From Verrucosispora sioxanthis (lineage in GTDB: Bacteria; Actinomycetota; Actinomycetes; Mycobacteriales; Micromonosporaceae), in the NCBI RefSeq assembly GCF_010560025.1, contig NZ_SAIY01000001.1:248001-312000 (forward strand): a stretch of 64,000 bases of DNA. The letters are read 5' to 3'. Position numbers and translations under genes: made by a program. Position 1 is the stretch's first letter. The number at the start of each line of letters is the position of its first letter. Positions 49,713 to 59,134 of this stretch are shown piece after piece. Under the pieces are notes generated by a model, which was not told where the DNA came from, made no database searches, and saw nothing but the letters and a program-made list of their open reading frames with translations.

Positions 49713-50843
49713 TCATTCTTGACGCCTGATGCCCGCCCAATCGTGGTGCCGACGGACCGTGGAAAGGACGAAGTCGACCACCCGGCGTGAGGTGTCGGGA
49801 ACTTGGTAGTCAGCCGGGCAGGGCACCCCCGCAGCAGAGACCTGATCCAGCGTCACCCCGACCGCCTCGACCACGCCCGACGGCTCCAGACCGGTCATGA
49901 TGATCCCGCCGGCATCCAGCGCCTCCGGCCGTTCGATCGACTCGCGCAGAGTGACGGCCGCAAAGCCGAGGATGGCGCTCTCCTCGCTGATGGTGCCGCT
50001 GTCCGACAGCGTGCATCGGGCATTTCGTTGTAGCTGCACGTAGTCGAAGAGGCCGAAGGGTTCGTGGAACTCGATGCCGTCCAGGCCGGTGGGATCCGCG
50101 GCGAGCGCCTCCAGTCGCTTGCGGGTCCGCGGATGGGTGGAGACCAGCACCGGTAGCTGCCACTCGTCACGGACCGCACGCAGGCAGTCGAGCAGGCTCG
50201 TCAATCGCGCCGGATGATCGACGTTCTCCTCCCGGTGCGCGCTCACCACGAAGTATCCGTTCGGCACCAGGTCGAGCTGCTCCAGAATGCGTGAACTCCG
50301 GATGTCCTCGACGTAGTGGTCGAGCACCTCACGCATGGGCGAGCCCGTGTGCAGGATGCGACGGGGATGCAGCCCCTCGGCGAGCAGGTTACGCCGAGCG
50401 TGCTCGGTGTAGACCAGGTTGAAATCAGCCACGTGATCGACCAGACGGCGATTGGTCTCCTCGGGAACGTTCAGATCGAAACAGCGGTTGCCGGCCTCCA
50501 TGTGGTAGACGGGCACCCGCATCCGCCGTGCCATCAGTGCTGCGATGCAGCTGTTGGTGTCGCCGAGCACGAGTAGCGCGTCCGGCCGCACCTCGTCGAT
50601 CGCCTGCTCGACGCCCGTCAGCACCCCGGCGAACACCCTGGCCAGCGAGGAGGTGTCGACCCGCAGGAATCGATCGGGTTCCCGCAACCGCAACTCAGCG
50701 AAAAAGACCTCGGACAGTGCCCGGTCCCAGTTCTGCCCGGTGTGTACCAAGACATGATCCAGCGTACGGTCGAGCCGGTCGATCACGCGGGACAGACGGA
50801 TGATCTCGGGCCGGGTGCCCACCACGGTCATGACGCGGGTCAT
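49713..50843 (-). CDS. capG: UDP-N-acetyl-sugar 2-epimerase, CapG/FnlC type (copy 2)
   Basis: A 376-residue paralogue of the capG product at 21119-22243, with the same motifs (VVGTRPEIIRLS, LVLGDTNSC, YHMEAGNRCFD, VSAHREENVD, LSDSGTISEES) and no visible damage. Differences are spread along the protein, not clustered, so both copies look under selection. It overlaps capF by 4 bp and is followed almost directly by the LCP ligase gene; copy 1 instead has the WbuB-like gene between capF and capG. Expected product: UDP-L-FucNAc. Confidence 0.88.
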   Translation of the reverse strand: MTRVMTVVGTRPEIIRLSRVIDRLDRTLDHVLVHTGQNWDRALSEVFFAELRLREPDRFLRVDTSSLARVFAGVLTGVEQAIDEVRPDALLVLGDTNSCIAALMARRMRVPVYHMEAGNRCFDLNVPEETNRRLVDHVADFNLVYTEHARRNLLAEGLHPRRILHTGSPMREVLDHYVEDIRSSRILEQLDLVPNGYFVVSAHREENVDHPARLTSLLDCLRAVRDEWQLPVLVSTHPRTRKRLEALAADPTGLDGIEFHEPFGLFDYVQLQRNARCTLSDSGTISEESAILGFAAVTLRESIERPEALDAGGIIMTGLEPSGVVEAVGVTLDQVSAAGVPCPADYQVPDTSRRVVDFVLSTVRRHHDWAGIRRQE

Positions 50844-51973
50844 GGCGCCACCCCCGTCGTCTGTGCCGCCGAATTACCTACGGATTCCGGGTAGGTGTCC
50901 GGGTGAGTCGGGTCGAACAGCTCATTGGTCCAGAACAGCGTGAGCAGGTCATCCGTACCGGTATTGATGATCTCGTGGGCCCACATCGTCGGCATGTCCA
51001 CCACAACCGGCGAAACACCGCTGACCGGGAAGCTGACCACGTCTCGGTACCCGACCCGTCGCAGCCGGATCTCGGCGGTGCCGCGAACGACCGCGAAGCG
51101 TTCGACCTTCGCCAGGTGGAAGTGATTCCCGCGACTGACTCCCGGCCGGGTCGTCGACACAAAGGTCTGCCCACCGCCACCTCGGGCCCGGACGACCTCC
51201 GTCAGGCTCCCTCGGTTGTCGCTGCGGTCGGTCAGCGGAAGCGGCATGTCAGCCGGAAAGCAGTGCGATCGGTACGTGTTGAACATCCGCACGGCGTGCC
51301 GGTCGGACAACGCCGGAAACTCCCCGGACCGGTAGAAGGTCGCCAGGTCAGTCAACCATTCAGCGAGGCGTGGCACGTCGATCCGTAGTGCCGGCATGGT
51401 CGAGTCCCAGGTGTGCCCGGATGGCAAGCCGATGAGTCGTGCCGCGGCATCCTGCACGTGCACCAGTGCCAGTTCGTTGTCGACTCTCACCTCCGGCCGG
51501 CCGCCGTCGGCGAGGATCCGGCAGAAGGTCGCCACCACCGAGTTGTAGAAGGGCCGGCCGTGTTCGCCGTAGAGGTTCGGCAACGGGACGTCGTCGAAGT
51601 CGTAGCCGACGCCCGAGGCAGCGGCCAGTGCGCCAGCCGCCGCCGCCTTGCTCTCGCCGTACGGCGTCGCGTTGCCGGCCTGCACCGAGTTGGCGAACAC
51701 GACCCGTTTCGGCGGGGCGGGACATCGTCGAAGGGCATCGGCCAGGGACTTCGCCGAGTTCACGTTGCCGGCGACCACGTCGGCCGGACTACCCCGATTG
51801 ACACCCGCGAGATGCAGGAGCAGATCCGCGCCAGCGATCCGGTCGGCGGCAACCGCCGGAACGGCCAACTCCGCTTGGGTCAGCACCGTCGGCACGGGCC
51901 AGCCCACCGCCCGGAGTAGTACCCGGACATGCCAGCCGAGAAATCCGCCGGCACCGGTCAGAGCGACCTTCAT
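50840..51973 (-). CDS. capF: Bifunctional reductase/epimerase CapF (SDR plus cupin), copy 2
   Basis: A 377-residue paralogue of the capF product at 23475-24599. MKVALTGAGGFLGWHVRVLL opens the SDR domain and SRGNHFHLAKVERFAVVRG is the cupin metal segment. The Asn before HFH (Glu in copy 1) is the most obvious change near the metal. The gene overlaps capE and capG by 4 bp each, giving a tighter operon than copy 1. Confidence 0.88.
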   Translation of the reverse strand: MKVALTGAGGFLGWHVRVLLRAVGWPVPTVLTQAELAVPAVAADRIAGADLLLHLAGVNRGSPADVVAGNVNSAKSLADALRRCPAPPKRVVFANSVQAGNATPYGESKAAAAGALAAASGVGYDFDDVPLPNLYGEHGRPFYNSVVATFCRILADGGRPEVRVDNELALVHVQDAAARLIGLPSGHTWDSTMPALRIDVPRLAEWLTDLATFYRSGEFPALSDRHAVRMFNTYRSHCFPADMPLPLTDRSDNRGSLTEVVRARGGGGQTFVSTTRPGVSRGNHFHLAKVERFAVVRGTAEIRLRRVGYRDVVSFPVSGVSPVVVDMPTMWAHEIINTGTDDLLTLFWTNELFDPTHPDTYPESVGNSAAQTTGVAP

Positions 51974-53007
51974 GACACCAGCACCGGCTCGCGCAGGGAC
52001 AGTTCTGCTCGAATCGGAGGAAGGTTGAGCAGCACCTCCCTGACTCCGGACACGTCCAGGCGCGGTGCGTTCGCCGAGTTGAGTTCCTGCACCACGGCGG
52101 CCCCCGCGATGGCGAGACTGTGCGGCAAGGACTGCACGCCACGGCCCTCCATCGGCACCCGCAGGAAGTCACCGAAGTCGTCAGCCCGCGCCACCTCTTC
52201 CGCGCTGGCCAGGCACTCGTGCAGCTTTTCACCGAGACGGATACCGACCACGTCGAGCTTCTCCGAGACATCGAACAGCTGGCACAAAGCCGTGGCCAGA
52301 TCTCCCACCCGGCAGGCGCTGGCCTTGTGGATGAAGACATCGCCGGGGCGGGCGTGCGTAAACGCGTGTTCGACCAGTCGCACGGAGTCCGCCAACGACA
52401 TGAGGAATCGCGTCATGTTGGGATCGGTGACGGTTGGTGCCCGCCCGGCCCGGATCTGCTCCACGAACAGTGGAATGACCGAACCACGTGAGTACATGAC
52501 GTTGCCGTAGCGGACACACGAGACGGTCGTGTCGCTGGCGGGATGGTTGCGAGCGTGCGCCTGGGCCAACTTCTCCATGATGGCCTTGGTCATCCCCATG
52601 GTGTTGACCGGCTGGACCGCCTTGTCGGTGCTCAGCAGGACGACCGAGCGCACCCCGTTACGCTCGGCCGCCTCCACCACGTTGGCGCTGCCGGAAACGT
52701 TGGTTCGCACCGCCTCGATAGGGAAGAACTCGCAGGCCGGGACCTGCTTGAGGGCGGCGGCGTGGAAGATGTGGTCGATGTCGCGGCTGGCACGCAGCAC
52801 AGTCTCGAAATCCCGGACGTCACCGAGGTGGTAGCGCACGCGATCATCCGGGAGGGCGTGGCGCATCGCGTCCTGCTTGGCCTCGTCTCGGCTGAGAACC
52901 CGTACCTCGGCAACGTCCCTCTCAAGCAGTCGACGGACCATCGTCTGGCCGAACGAACCGGTGCCGCCGGTGACGAGGACCGTCGCGTCGGGCTCAAATG
53001 GTGTCAT
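51970..53007 (-). CDS. capE: UDP-GlcNAc 4,6-dehydratase/5-epimerase CapE (copy 2)
   Basis: A 345-residue paralogue of the capE product at 24593-25633, with GGTGSFGQTMVRRLLE, LLSTDKAVQPVNTMGMTK (Met at the usual Tyr position) and CVRYGNVMYSRGSVIP. The ATG at 53007 has an aagggga ribosome site; the open frame upstream has none of the other copy's sequence. It is the first gene of capE-capF-capG-lcp on the minus strand and is divergent from the polymerase candidate; the 238 bp between them are clearly less GC-rich and must hold both promoters, but I found no convincing consensus. Confidence 0.88.
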   Translation of the reverse strand: MTPFEPDATVLVTGGTGSFGQTMVRRLLERDVAEVRVLSRDEAKQDAMRHALPDDRVRYHLGDVRDFETVLRASRDIDHIFHAAALKQVPACEFFPIEAVRTNVSGSANVVEAAERNGVRSVVLLSTDKAVQPVNTMGMTKAIMEKLAQAHARNHPASDTTVSCVRYGNVMYSRGSVIPLFVEQIRAGRAPTVTDPNMTRFLMSLADSVRLVEHAFTHARPGDVFIHKASACRVGDLATALCQLFDVSEKLDVVGIRLGEKLHECLASAEEVARADDFGDFLRVPMEGRGVQSLPHSLAIAGAAVVQELNSANAPRLDVSGVREVLLNLPPIRAELSLREPVLVS

Positions 53008-53245
53008 CAAGATCCCCTTACAGCTGTCACTACTGCCAAAGCGGAGGCGCTTCCCCTGAAGGAGGTTTACCGGATACAGAGGCACGAAAGGCGCAATCTG
53101 CCAAAAAGGGTACTTAAGTGTGGATTAGGCTCTGGATTGGTAGCGTCGCATCGCAGCAGAGATTCCGATCCGGTCCGCGCGGCGGCGGCCTGCCGACCGT
53201 GCACGATCCGTGTAGCGGGGCGAGGACAACCGGAAGGTGCTGTAG

Positions 53246-54631
53246 GTGGCATCTGTAGATGCGCAACGCGGCGGGGTCCAAGGAGCACACCGTGGCGGTG
53301 GGACCGACACGGCCTGGCACCCCGATCCACCAGAGTCCGGCCAGCGGGAGCAGCCCGGCCCGCTGCGGATCTGGTTTCCCCTACTCCTGGCCCTCTGCTG
53401 GATGCTCGGCACCTTCGCGGTCTTCTGGCTCAGCGACTTGGACCAACGGGTGCCGAACAAGACCCAACTGTGTGTCTTCGTGTTCAGTGCCACAGGCCTG
53501 TTCGCCTTCGGATACGCCGTCCAGGCCTGGCGCTGCAAACCAGACAGATTTCTCTCCGTCGCGCCTACCGAGTTCACCAGGGCTCGGAAACTGCTGTTTG
53601 TGGGAGTCGGCTATCACGTCGCGGTGAGCGCCGTCGCGATGGCCACGCTGGGGGCGACAGGTCCGACAAGTGTCTGGTCCAACGTGCGTGATCCAGCCAA
53701 CGCCTACTTCGACAAACTGGACGCATACGAGCAGGGCGTCGGCCAGGGTAATGGGACCCTGACACTGCTGGCGCTACTCGGCGTCTGCGGCACCATGTTG
53801 GCACCGCTCCTGGTGGTGTACTGGCACCGCCTTTCCTGGCCGGTACGGACGGTCGGCCTGCTCGGCCTCGCCTTCCACGCGACGTACTACCTCTTCGTCG
53901 GCACGCTCAAGGGCCTCGGCGACGTCGCGGTCATGCTGGGGGCGGGACTGCTCGTCGTCGCGGTGACCGCCCGCCGACGCCCGGGTACCCGACGCGGCAG
54001 ATTGCTCGCGCTCGCTGCGATGATCGCCGTCGCCTTCACGGCCTACATGGTCTTCAGCCAGGCGGCACGGAGTACCGTCTCCGGCACGAGTGACATGGTC
54101 AGGGCAAGCCCGACCGTGGCGAGTGTGGCCGGTCCCCACGTGGCCAACGGTGTCGCCGCAGTGGTGTTCTACCCAACCCACGGCTACCTCGGACTGGCGC
54201 ACAACCTACAGGTGCCGTTCGAGTGGTCCCGTGGCCTGGGCAGCGCACCCGCCGCGACCATCCTCGCCGAACAGCAGTTCGGCGCGGACGCGTCGGCCCA
54301 CCCGAGCTATCCGAAGCGTACGGAGAACGCGACCGGCTGGCCTGCCCAATTGTACTGGGCGACGATCTACCCCTGGCTCGCCTCTGATCTCACCTTTCCC
54401 GGCGCCGCCCTGTTCATGGGCCTGGTCGGGTGGTTCTTCGCCCGGGTGTGGTTGGAGGCCACCCTCGCCCGACGGGTGCTGCCACTACTGATCTTCGCTC
54501 AGCTCTGGATCGTCATCGCCTACCTGCCGGCCAACAATCAAATCGGCATGTCCCCGGAATCCGTCAGCGGAATGATCACCCTGTTGGCGCTCTACCTGTG
54601 CCGATCTCGGCCTGCGCGGCGGGCCGCATAG
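53246..54631 (+). CDS. Multi-pass membrane protein, candidate second polysaccharide polymerase (Wzy-like)
   Basis: A 461-residue protein with a polar N-terminus (about 1-42) and about ten hydrophobic segments. A long extracytoplasmic-type loop (about 285-385) contains PTHGYLGLAHNLQVPFEWS and a WATIYPWLASDLTF stretch. Such a large late loop between membrane spans is usual in Wzy polymerases, but sequence alone does not prove it; an unrelated membrane protein is possible. It is divergent from capE copy 2 and near a flippase and LCP gene. GTG 53246 has GGAAGG 8 bp upstream, which supports the start. Confidence 0.6.
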   Translation: MASVDAQRGGVQGAHRGGGTDTAWHPDPPESGQREQPGPLRIWFPLLLALCWMLGTFAVFWLSDLDQRVPNKTQLCVFVFSATGLFAFGYAVQAWRCKPDRFLSVAPTEFTRARKLLFVGVGYHVAVSAVAMATLGATGPTSVWSNVRDPANAYFDKLDAYEQGVGQGNGTLTLLALLGVCGTMLAPLLVVYWHRLSWPVRTVGLLGLAFHATYYLFVGTLKGLGDVAVMLGAGLLVVAVTARRRPGTRRGRLLALAAMIAVAFTAYMVFSQAARSTVSGTSDMVRASPTVASVAGPHVANGVAAVVFYPTHGYLGLAHNLQVPFEWSRGLGSAPAATILAEQQFGADASAHPSYPKRTENATGWPAQLYWATIYPWLASDLTFPGAALFMGLVGWFFARVWLEATLARRVLPLLIFAQLWIVIAYLPANNQIGMSPESVSGMITLLALYLCRSRPARRAA

Positions 54632-54665
54632 GTCCAGATCCGGCCCCCAGGCCGCGCGGTTCAGC

Positions 54666-55706
54666 TCAGACCAGGCCAGCGTCGCGCAGCAGGGTCCACA
54701 GTCCGGCGCCGTCGGGAGCGGAGAGCCACTTCTGCCCCACCGGCCCCTCGGTGGGGTGGCCGTGCGGGACGGGCAGGCTGCCGGCGAGCACCGCCTGGGT
54801 GGGTGACAGCCGGCGGATCGCCACCCCGGCGACGTTGTCCGGGTGGGCGACGGCGAACTCGCGGTAGATCTCCTGGTCGTGCTGGCCGTCGTCGCCGACG
54901 AGCAGCCAGCGTACGTCGGGGAACTCCTTGGCCAGCCGGGCCAGGGTGGCGCGCTTGTGTTCCCGGCCGCTGCGGAACCAGCGGTCCTGCGTCGGCCCCC
55001 AGTCGGTCAGCAGCAGCGGCCCGGCCGGGTAGAGGTGCCGGGACAGGAACCGGGTCAACGTCGGTGCGACGTTCCACGCGCCGGTGGACAGGTAGAACAC
55101 CGGCGCGCCGGGGTGGGCGGTGACCAGCCGCTCGTAGAGCACCGCCATGCCGGGCACCGCGGCGCGGGCGTGCTCGTCGAGGACGAAGGTGTTCCAGGCG
55201 GCGAGCAGTGGTCGGGGCAGCGCGGTGACCATGACCGTGTCGTCGATGTCGGAGAGGATGCCGAAGCGCACCTCCGGGTCGAGGATGCGCACCGGCGCCT
55301 CGACCGGATCGGCGTCGGGCAGGCTCAACCGCACCGAACCCCAGCCGGGTGGCAGGCCCGCCTCGACCACCGTGTCGATGAAGCCGCTGCGGTCGGCCCG
55401 CGCCTCGTGCACCACCCCGCCGGTCTCGATGGTCACCGTGACGTGCTTGGCCGGCAGGGTGGTGAAGCTGCGCCAGCCCCGGACCTTCTCCAGCCGGCCA
55501 CGCTGGCGGGTGTCGGGCCGGCCCAGCAGCACCCGGCACATCACCCGCACCCAACCGGGCCCGCCGTAGCCGGTGTACGCGATGATGTTGGTCCGCCAGC
55601 CGGTCCGGCGCAGCCGGCGTTCCACCAGGGCGTGCACGGCGTCCTCGATCCGCGCGGCCCGGTGCAGGTTCGGTATGGCCAGCTGGCCTGCGGGAGTGGG
55701 TGGCAC
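54666..55706 (-). CDS. App1-type (DUF2183) phosphatase domain protein
   Basis: A 346-residue protein with a C-terminal HAD-like catalytic domain of the App1/DUF2183 group. GILSDIDDTVMVTAL (about 170) holds the DxDxT nucleophile motif, VFYLSTGAWN the Ser/Thr motif and LLVGDDGQHDQEIY the late acidic motif. In yeast the relative App1 is a phosphatidate phosphatase; here the substrate is unknown. The start is the GTG at 55706; the frame is open upstream but not related. It is convergent with the Wzy-like gene and divergent from the membrane glycosyltransferase. Confidence 0.85.
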   Translation of the reverse strand: MPPTPAGQLAIPNLHRAARIEDAVHALVERRLRRTGWRTNIIAYTGYGGPGWVRVMCRVLLGRPDTRQRGRLEKVRGWRSFTTLPAKHVTVTIETGGVVHEARADRSGFIDTVVEAGLPPGWGSVRLSLPDADPVEAPVRILDPEVRFGILSDIDDTVMVTALPRPLLAAWNTFVLDEHARAAVPGMAVLYERLVTAHPGAPVFYLSTGAWNVAPTLTRFLSRHLYPAGPLLLTDWGPTQDRWFRSGREHKRATLARLAKEFPDVRWLLVGDDGQHDQEIYREFAVAHPDNVAGVAIRRLSPTQAVLAGSLPVPHGHPTEGPVGQKWLSAPDGAGLWTLLRDAGLV

Positions 55707-55820
55707 GCCAGCAACCCTGCCACAGACCGGCCACCTCGGCCACGCGAGCTGTGCCGAACCGCCACGCCCGGCGTGGCCGTCGTGACACACTCCGGTCGGG
55801 ACGGCGACGGGGGCGAGGTC

Positions 55821-57443
55821 GTGCCACGAGCAGCGGCGGAACCAGGGCGACAGCGGGGGCGGTGGCGGCCACGGCTCGACCGGCCGGCGCTTGTCGCGCT
55901 GCTGTTCGGGATGGTCGGAGTCGGTTACCGGCTGGTCCTGGTGCTGACCACGGTGCCGGTCTCCAACAGCGACGAGGCGACCTTCGGGCTGGCCGCGCTG
56001 CACATCGCGCAGGGCCGCGAGCAGCCGATCTTCCTCTACGGCCAGCGGTACATGGGCACCCTGGAGTCGTACCTGGCCGCGCCACTGCTCGCGGTGACCG
56101 GACCGAGCTGGCCGATGCTGCGGCTACCGGTGCTCGCCCTCTACGCGCTGTTCCTCTGGTTGATCCACCGGTTGACCCGCGGGATCTGCTCGCCGTGGTT
56201 CGCCACCGTGGTGGTCGGGCTGCTCGCCCTCGGTTCCGAGCGGGTCGTCCGGGATCAGGTGACCGCGGTCGGCGGGCGGCCGGAGGTCAAGGTGGCGGTG
56301 CTGGCGATGCTGCTGGTCGTGGTGGCGCTGGCCCGCGGCACGGTACGGCACCGGACGCTGGCCGTGGGCGGCTTCGGGCTGCTCGCCGGGGTGGCGCTCT
56401 GGTCGGACTGGCTGATCGTGCCGTACCTGGCGGTGGCCGGGCTGGCGCTGGTGTGGACGCTGCGCCGGGAACTGTTCGGCTGGGCGGGGCTGCTGCTGGT
56501 GATCGGGTTCGCCGTCGGGCTCGCCCCGATGGTCCGGGACAACCTGGTGGCCCCGCCCGGGCAGGACTCCCTGTCGGTGTTGCGTGGCGTCAGCGGCGAG
56601 AACGGGCCGGTGCCGCCGTGGTCGCAGCGGCTCGGCGGTGGGCTGTTGGAGGGGGTACCGCTGGCCGCCGGGCTCTGCCCGGTCGACGGCTGCGCCCGGT
56701 GGCAGGCGTGGTTCGGCCTGCTCTACCCGCTGCTGCTGCTGGTGGCGGCGGGCTCGCCGGGCTGGCGTACCGGCGGGCGTGCGGGCGCCACGACCGGGTC
56801 GGCCCGGTCGTGCACCTCGCGCTGCTCGCCGGCGCGGCGCTGACCCTGCTGGCGTACGTGCGCAGCCCGCTGGCGGCGGCGGATCCGCTGGGCAACGCCC
56901 GCTACCTGTCGGTGCTGCAACTGTCGCTGCCGGCGGTGCTGTGGCCGTTGTGGGTGGCGGCGGTCGCCGCCCGACGGGGCACGGCCGGCGTGGCGGGCCG
57001 GGTGGCGGGGGTGGCGGCCACCGCCGTGCTGGGCGCGCTGGCGGCCGCTTCGCTCGTGGTGACCGTGCTGTTCGCCACCACCGGCGCGGATCCCGGGCGC
57101 GTCGAGGAACGACAGGCCCGGCAGTTGGCCGACACGGTACGCGCGGCCGGTCTGCGTGAGGTGTACGGCGAGTACTGGACCTGCAACCGGCTGGTCTTCA
57201 ACACCGCCGAGGAGGTGGTCTGCGGGGTGATCGACGGCAGCCTGCACCCGGGCCAGAACCGGTACCCGGCGTACTGGTGGCGGCTGGCCCGGGCACAGCG
57301 GCCCGGGTACGTGCTGGCGGCCGACGCCCCGGCGGACCGGCGGCTGCGGGAACTGCTCGGCGGCCGGGCCGACGCGCGCTGCTCGCGGAGGTCGGCGGTT
57401 TCCGGGGTACCACCCACCGGAGCCGCTGCGGCCGTGGCGTTAG
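55821..57443 (+). pseudogene. GT-C membrane glycosyltransferase (PMT/ArnT-like), reading frame broken by apparent indels
   Basis: The frame from the GTG at 55821 encodes a multi-pass protein with the GT-C marks SDEATFGLAALHIAQGREQP and YMGTLESYLAAPLLAV. It continues in frame to about 56760, after which the frame gives unrelated residues and stops at 56843. The membrane protein goes on in another frame (VGPVVHLALLAGAALTLLAY) to about 57370. The end reads EVGGFRG in a third frame, then YHPPEPLRPWR and a TAG at 57441 in the first one. At least three single-base losses are needed to join these parts. Indels of this density in GC-rich sequence suggest base-calling or assembly error; true decay is the alternative. 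The TAG is 8 bp before yaaA. Confidence 0.65.
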
Positions 57444-57451
57444 AGTCACCC

Positions 57452-58243
57452 ATGCTCATCCTGCTGCCGCCCTCGGAGGGCAAGGCCGAGGCCGGCTCGG
57501 GCCGCCGACTGGACCTGACCGGCTCTCCTGCCGGAGCTGAACCCACGGCGGGAGGAGGTGCTGTCCGCGCTTGTCGCCCTCAGCGCCGGGCCGCCGGAGA
57601 CGGCGCTTGCCGCGCTGGGCCTCGGTGCCGGGCAGCACGGCGAGCTACGGCGCAACGCCCGGCTGCGGCAGGCAGCCACCGCGCCCGCCGGCCGGATCTA
57701 CACCGGCGTGCTCTACGAGGCCCTCGACCTGGCCGGCCTGCCGGCGACGGCGCGCGCGCGGCGGCACGTCAGGTGCTGGTCAGCTCCGGTCTGTGGGGCG
57801 CGGTGCGGCTGACCGACCGGATTCCGCCGTACCGGTGCCCGATCGGGGCCCGGCTGCCCGGCGTCGGCGCGTTGCCGGCGCTGTGGCGTCGGGATCTGGG
57901 TGCCGCGCTGACGGCGGCGGCCGGTCGCGGCCCGGTGCTGGACCTGCGTTCCGGGGCGTACGCGGCGGCCTGGACACCGCGTGGCGAGTTGGCCGAGCGC
58001 ACCCTCACCGTGCGGGTGCTGCACGAGCGGGAGGTCGACGGGGTGCCGGTGCGCTCGGTGGTCAGCCACTTCAACAAGGCCACCAAGGGGCGGCTGGTGC
58101 GGGATCTGCTCCTCGCCGGTGCCCGGCCACGTTCCGTGGCCGCGCTGACGACGACGCTGCGGGACCTGAAGTACCAGGTGTGCGAGCAGGCCACCACGCC
58201 CGGCCGACCGCGTCAGGTCGACGTGATCGTTTCGGAGCTGTAA
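57452..58243 (+). pseudogene. yaaA: YaaA-family protein, middle frame-shifted
   Basis: The start MLILLPPSEGKAEAGSGRR and the end (LVSSGLWGAVRLTDRIPPYR, SVVSHFNKATKGRLVRDLL) are classic YaaA/DUF328, a peroxide-stress protein linked to iron control. Between about 57535 and 57765 the family sequence (NPRREEVLSALVALSAGP, GRIYTGVLYEALDLAG) is in a different frame. One base extra and one base missing would restore a continuous 263-residue protein. The outer frame stays open by high GC, so a full-length product with a scrambled centre of about 75 residues would be made as written. This supports sequence error or a compensated double shift. Confidence 0.75.
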
Positions 58244-58341
58244 CCAGACGCAAGATTTCCTCAAGGCTGGACCGGATCGGTACCACCGGTCGGTGTCCCG
58301 GGTCACCGTAAGAGGACCCGACGCGACGAGGAGGCCCTCCG

Positions 58342-58617
58342 GTGGTTGCCGAACCGATCCTGCTCGACCGGTCCCGCCCGTCATCGGCCCTGCCGGCGCC
58401 GACCATGCCGTCGGCGGTCCGGCCCGCGTCGGCACCGCCACCGCTGGACTGGACGACCCTGGCCGACGCCTTCGAGACGGCCTGCCTGCTGCGCTGCATG
58501 CCGCCGCCGGCGACCACCGCGCACCGGCAGGCCGGGCAGCAACCCGTCGGGCCGACCACGATCGAGTTCAACCGGGAGGAGGCGGCCCGGCGGACCGGCA
58601 ACTGCTCGGTCGCCTGA
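58342..58617 (+). CDS. Hypothetical protein, 91 residues
   Basis: Unrecognised. The GTG at 58342 follows a gaggagg ribosome site, which supports translation. The protein begins with a Pro/Ala-rich stretch and then has LDWTTLADAFETACLLRCMP, a possible helix with two cysteines, and ends EEAARRTGNCSVA. No signal peptide. The next unknown gene begins 7 bp after its stop, so the two may be one unit, or one gene split by an indel like those just upstream. Confidence 0.5.
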   Translation: MVAEPILLDRSRPSSALPAPTMPSAVRPASAPPPLDWTTLADAFETACLLRCMPPPATTAHRQAGQQPVGPTTIEFNREEAARRTGNCSVA

Positions 58618-58624
58618 CATCCCG

Positions 58625-59059
58625 GTGCGGCACGAGGTGGCGGTCGGTGGGCTGCGCCGCCGGTACGAACTGCACCGGCTGCACGTCGAGCGGGAACACC
58701 GGCCGACGTACGGGGCGATCGTGGAGAACGGCTGGCGGCGCGGCCGGCGCGAACTGCTCGGCGGACCGGTGCCGGGTGCCTCGACGGCGCGGCGGTTGTG
58801 GCGCACCCGGTTGGCCGCCGCCGCCTGGCGGGCCGCGCTGCTGGCCGGGGGTCGGCATGTCCGGCGGCACATCCTCGGGGTGCGGATCACCGACCGGGAA
58901 CTCGGTGCGGTGCTGGTACGCGGCGCCGCCCTGCTTGACGTACCGGCGCTGCTGCGGCCGAGCACCGGTTGCTTTCTGGTCAGCGTGGCGCACGGTCGGG
59001 ACCGGGATCGGATCCTGCGGTACGCGGCGGAGGAGGCGGTGCAACGGCCGGTTGCCTGA
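58625..59059 (+). CDS. Hypothetical protein, basic, 144 residues
   Basis: Unrecognised. Arg-rich protein without membrane spans (VRHEVAVGGLRRRYELHRLH near the start). The second half looks like a globular alpha/beta domain (ILGVRITDRELGAVLVRGAA, then CFLVSVAHGRDRDRILRYA). The start at GTG 58625 lacks a ribosome site and follows the previous gene closely, so it may depend on re-initiation or be the second half of a shifted gene. A TAXI-type lipoprotein gene follows 75 bp downstream. Confidence 0.45.
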   Translation: MRHEVAVGGLRRRYELHRLHVEREHRPTYGAIVENGWRRGRRELLGGPVPGASTARRLWRTRLAAAAWRAALLAGGRHVRRHILGVRITDRELGAVLVRGAALLDVPALLRPSTGCFLVSVAHGRDRDRILRYAAEEAVQRPVA

Positions 59060-59134
59060 CCTGGCGGTCGTGCCACGGCCGCACCACGCTGCGCCCGTCC
59101 CCGGGGTTGCGCCATCGGGGTCCGGCGGCGCACA

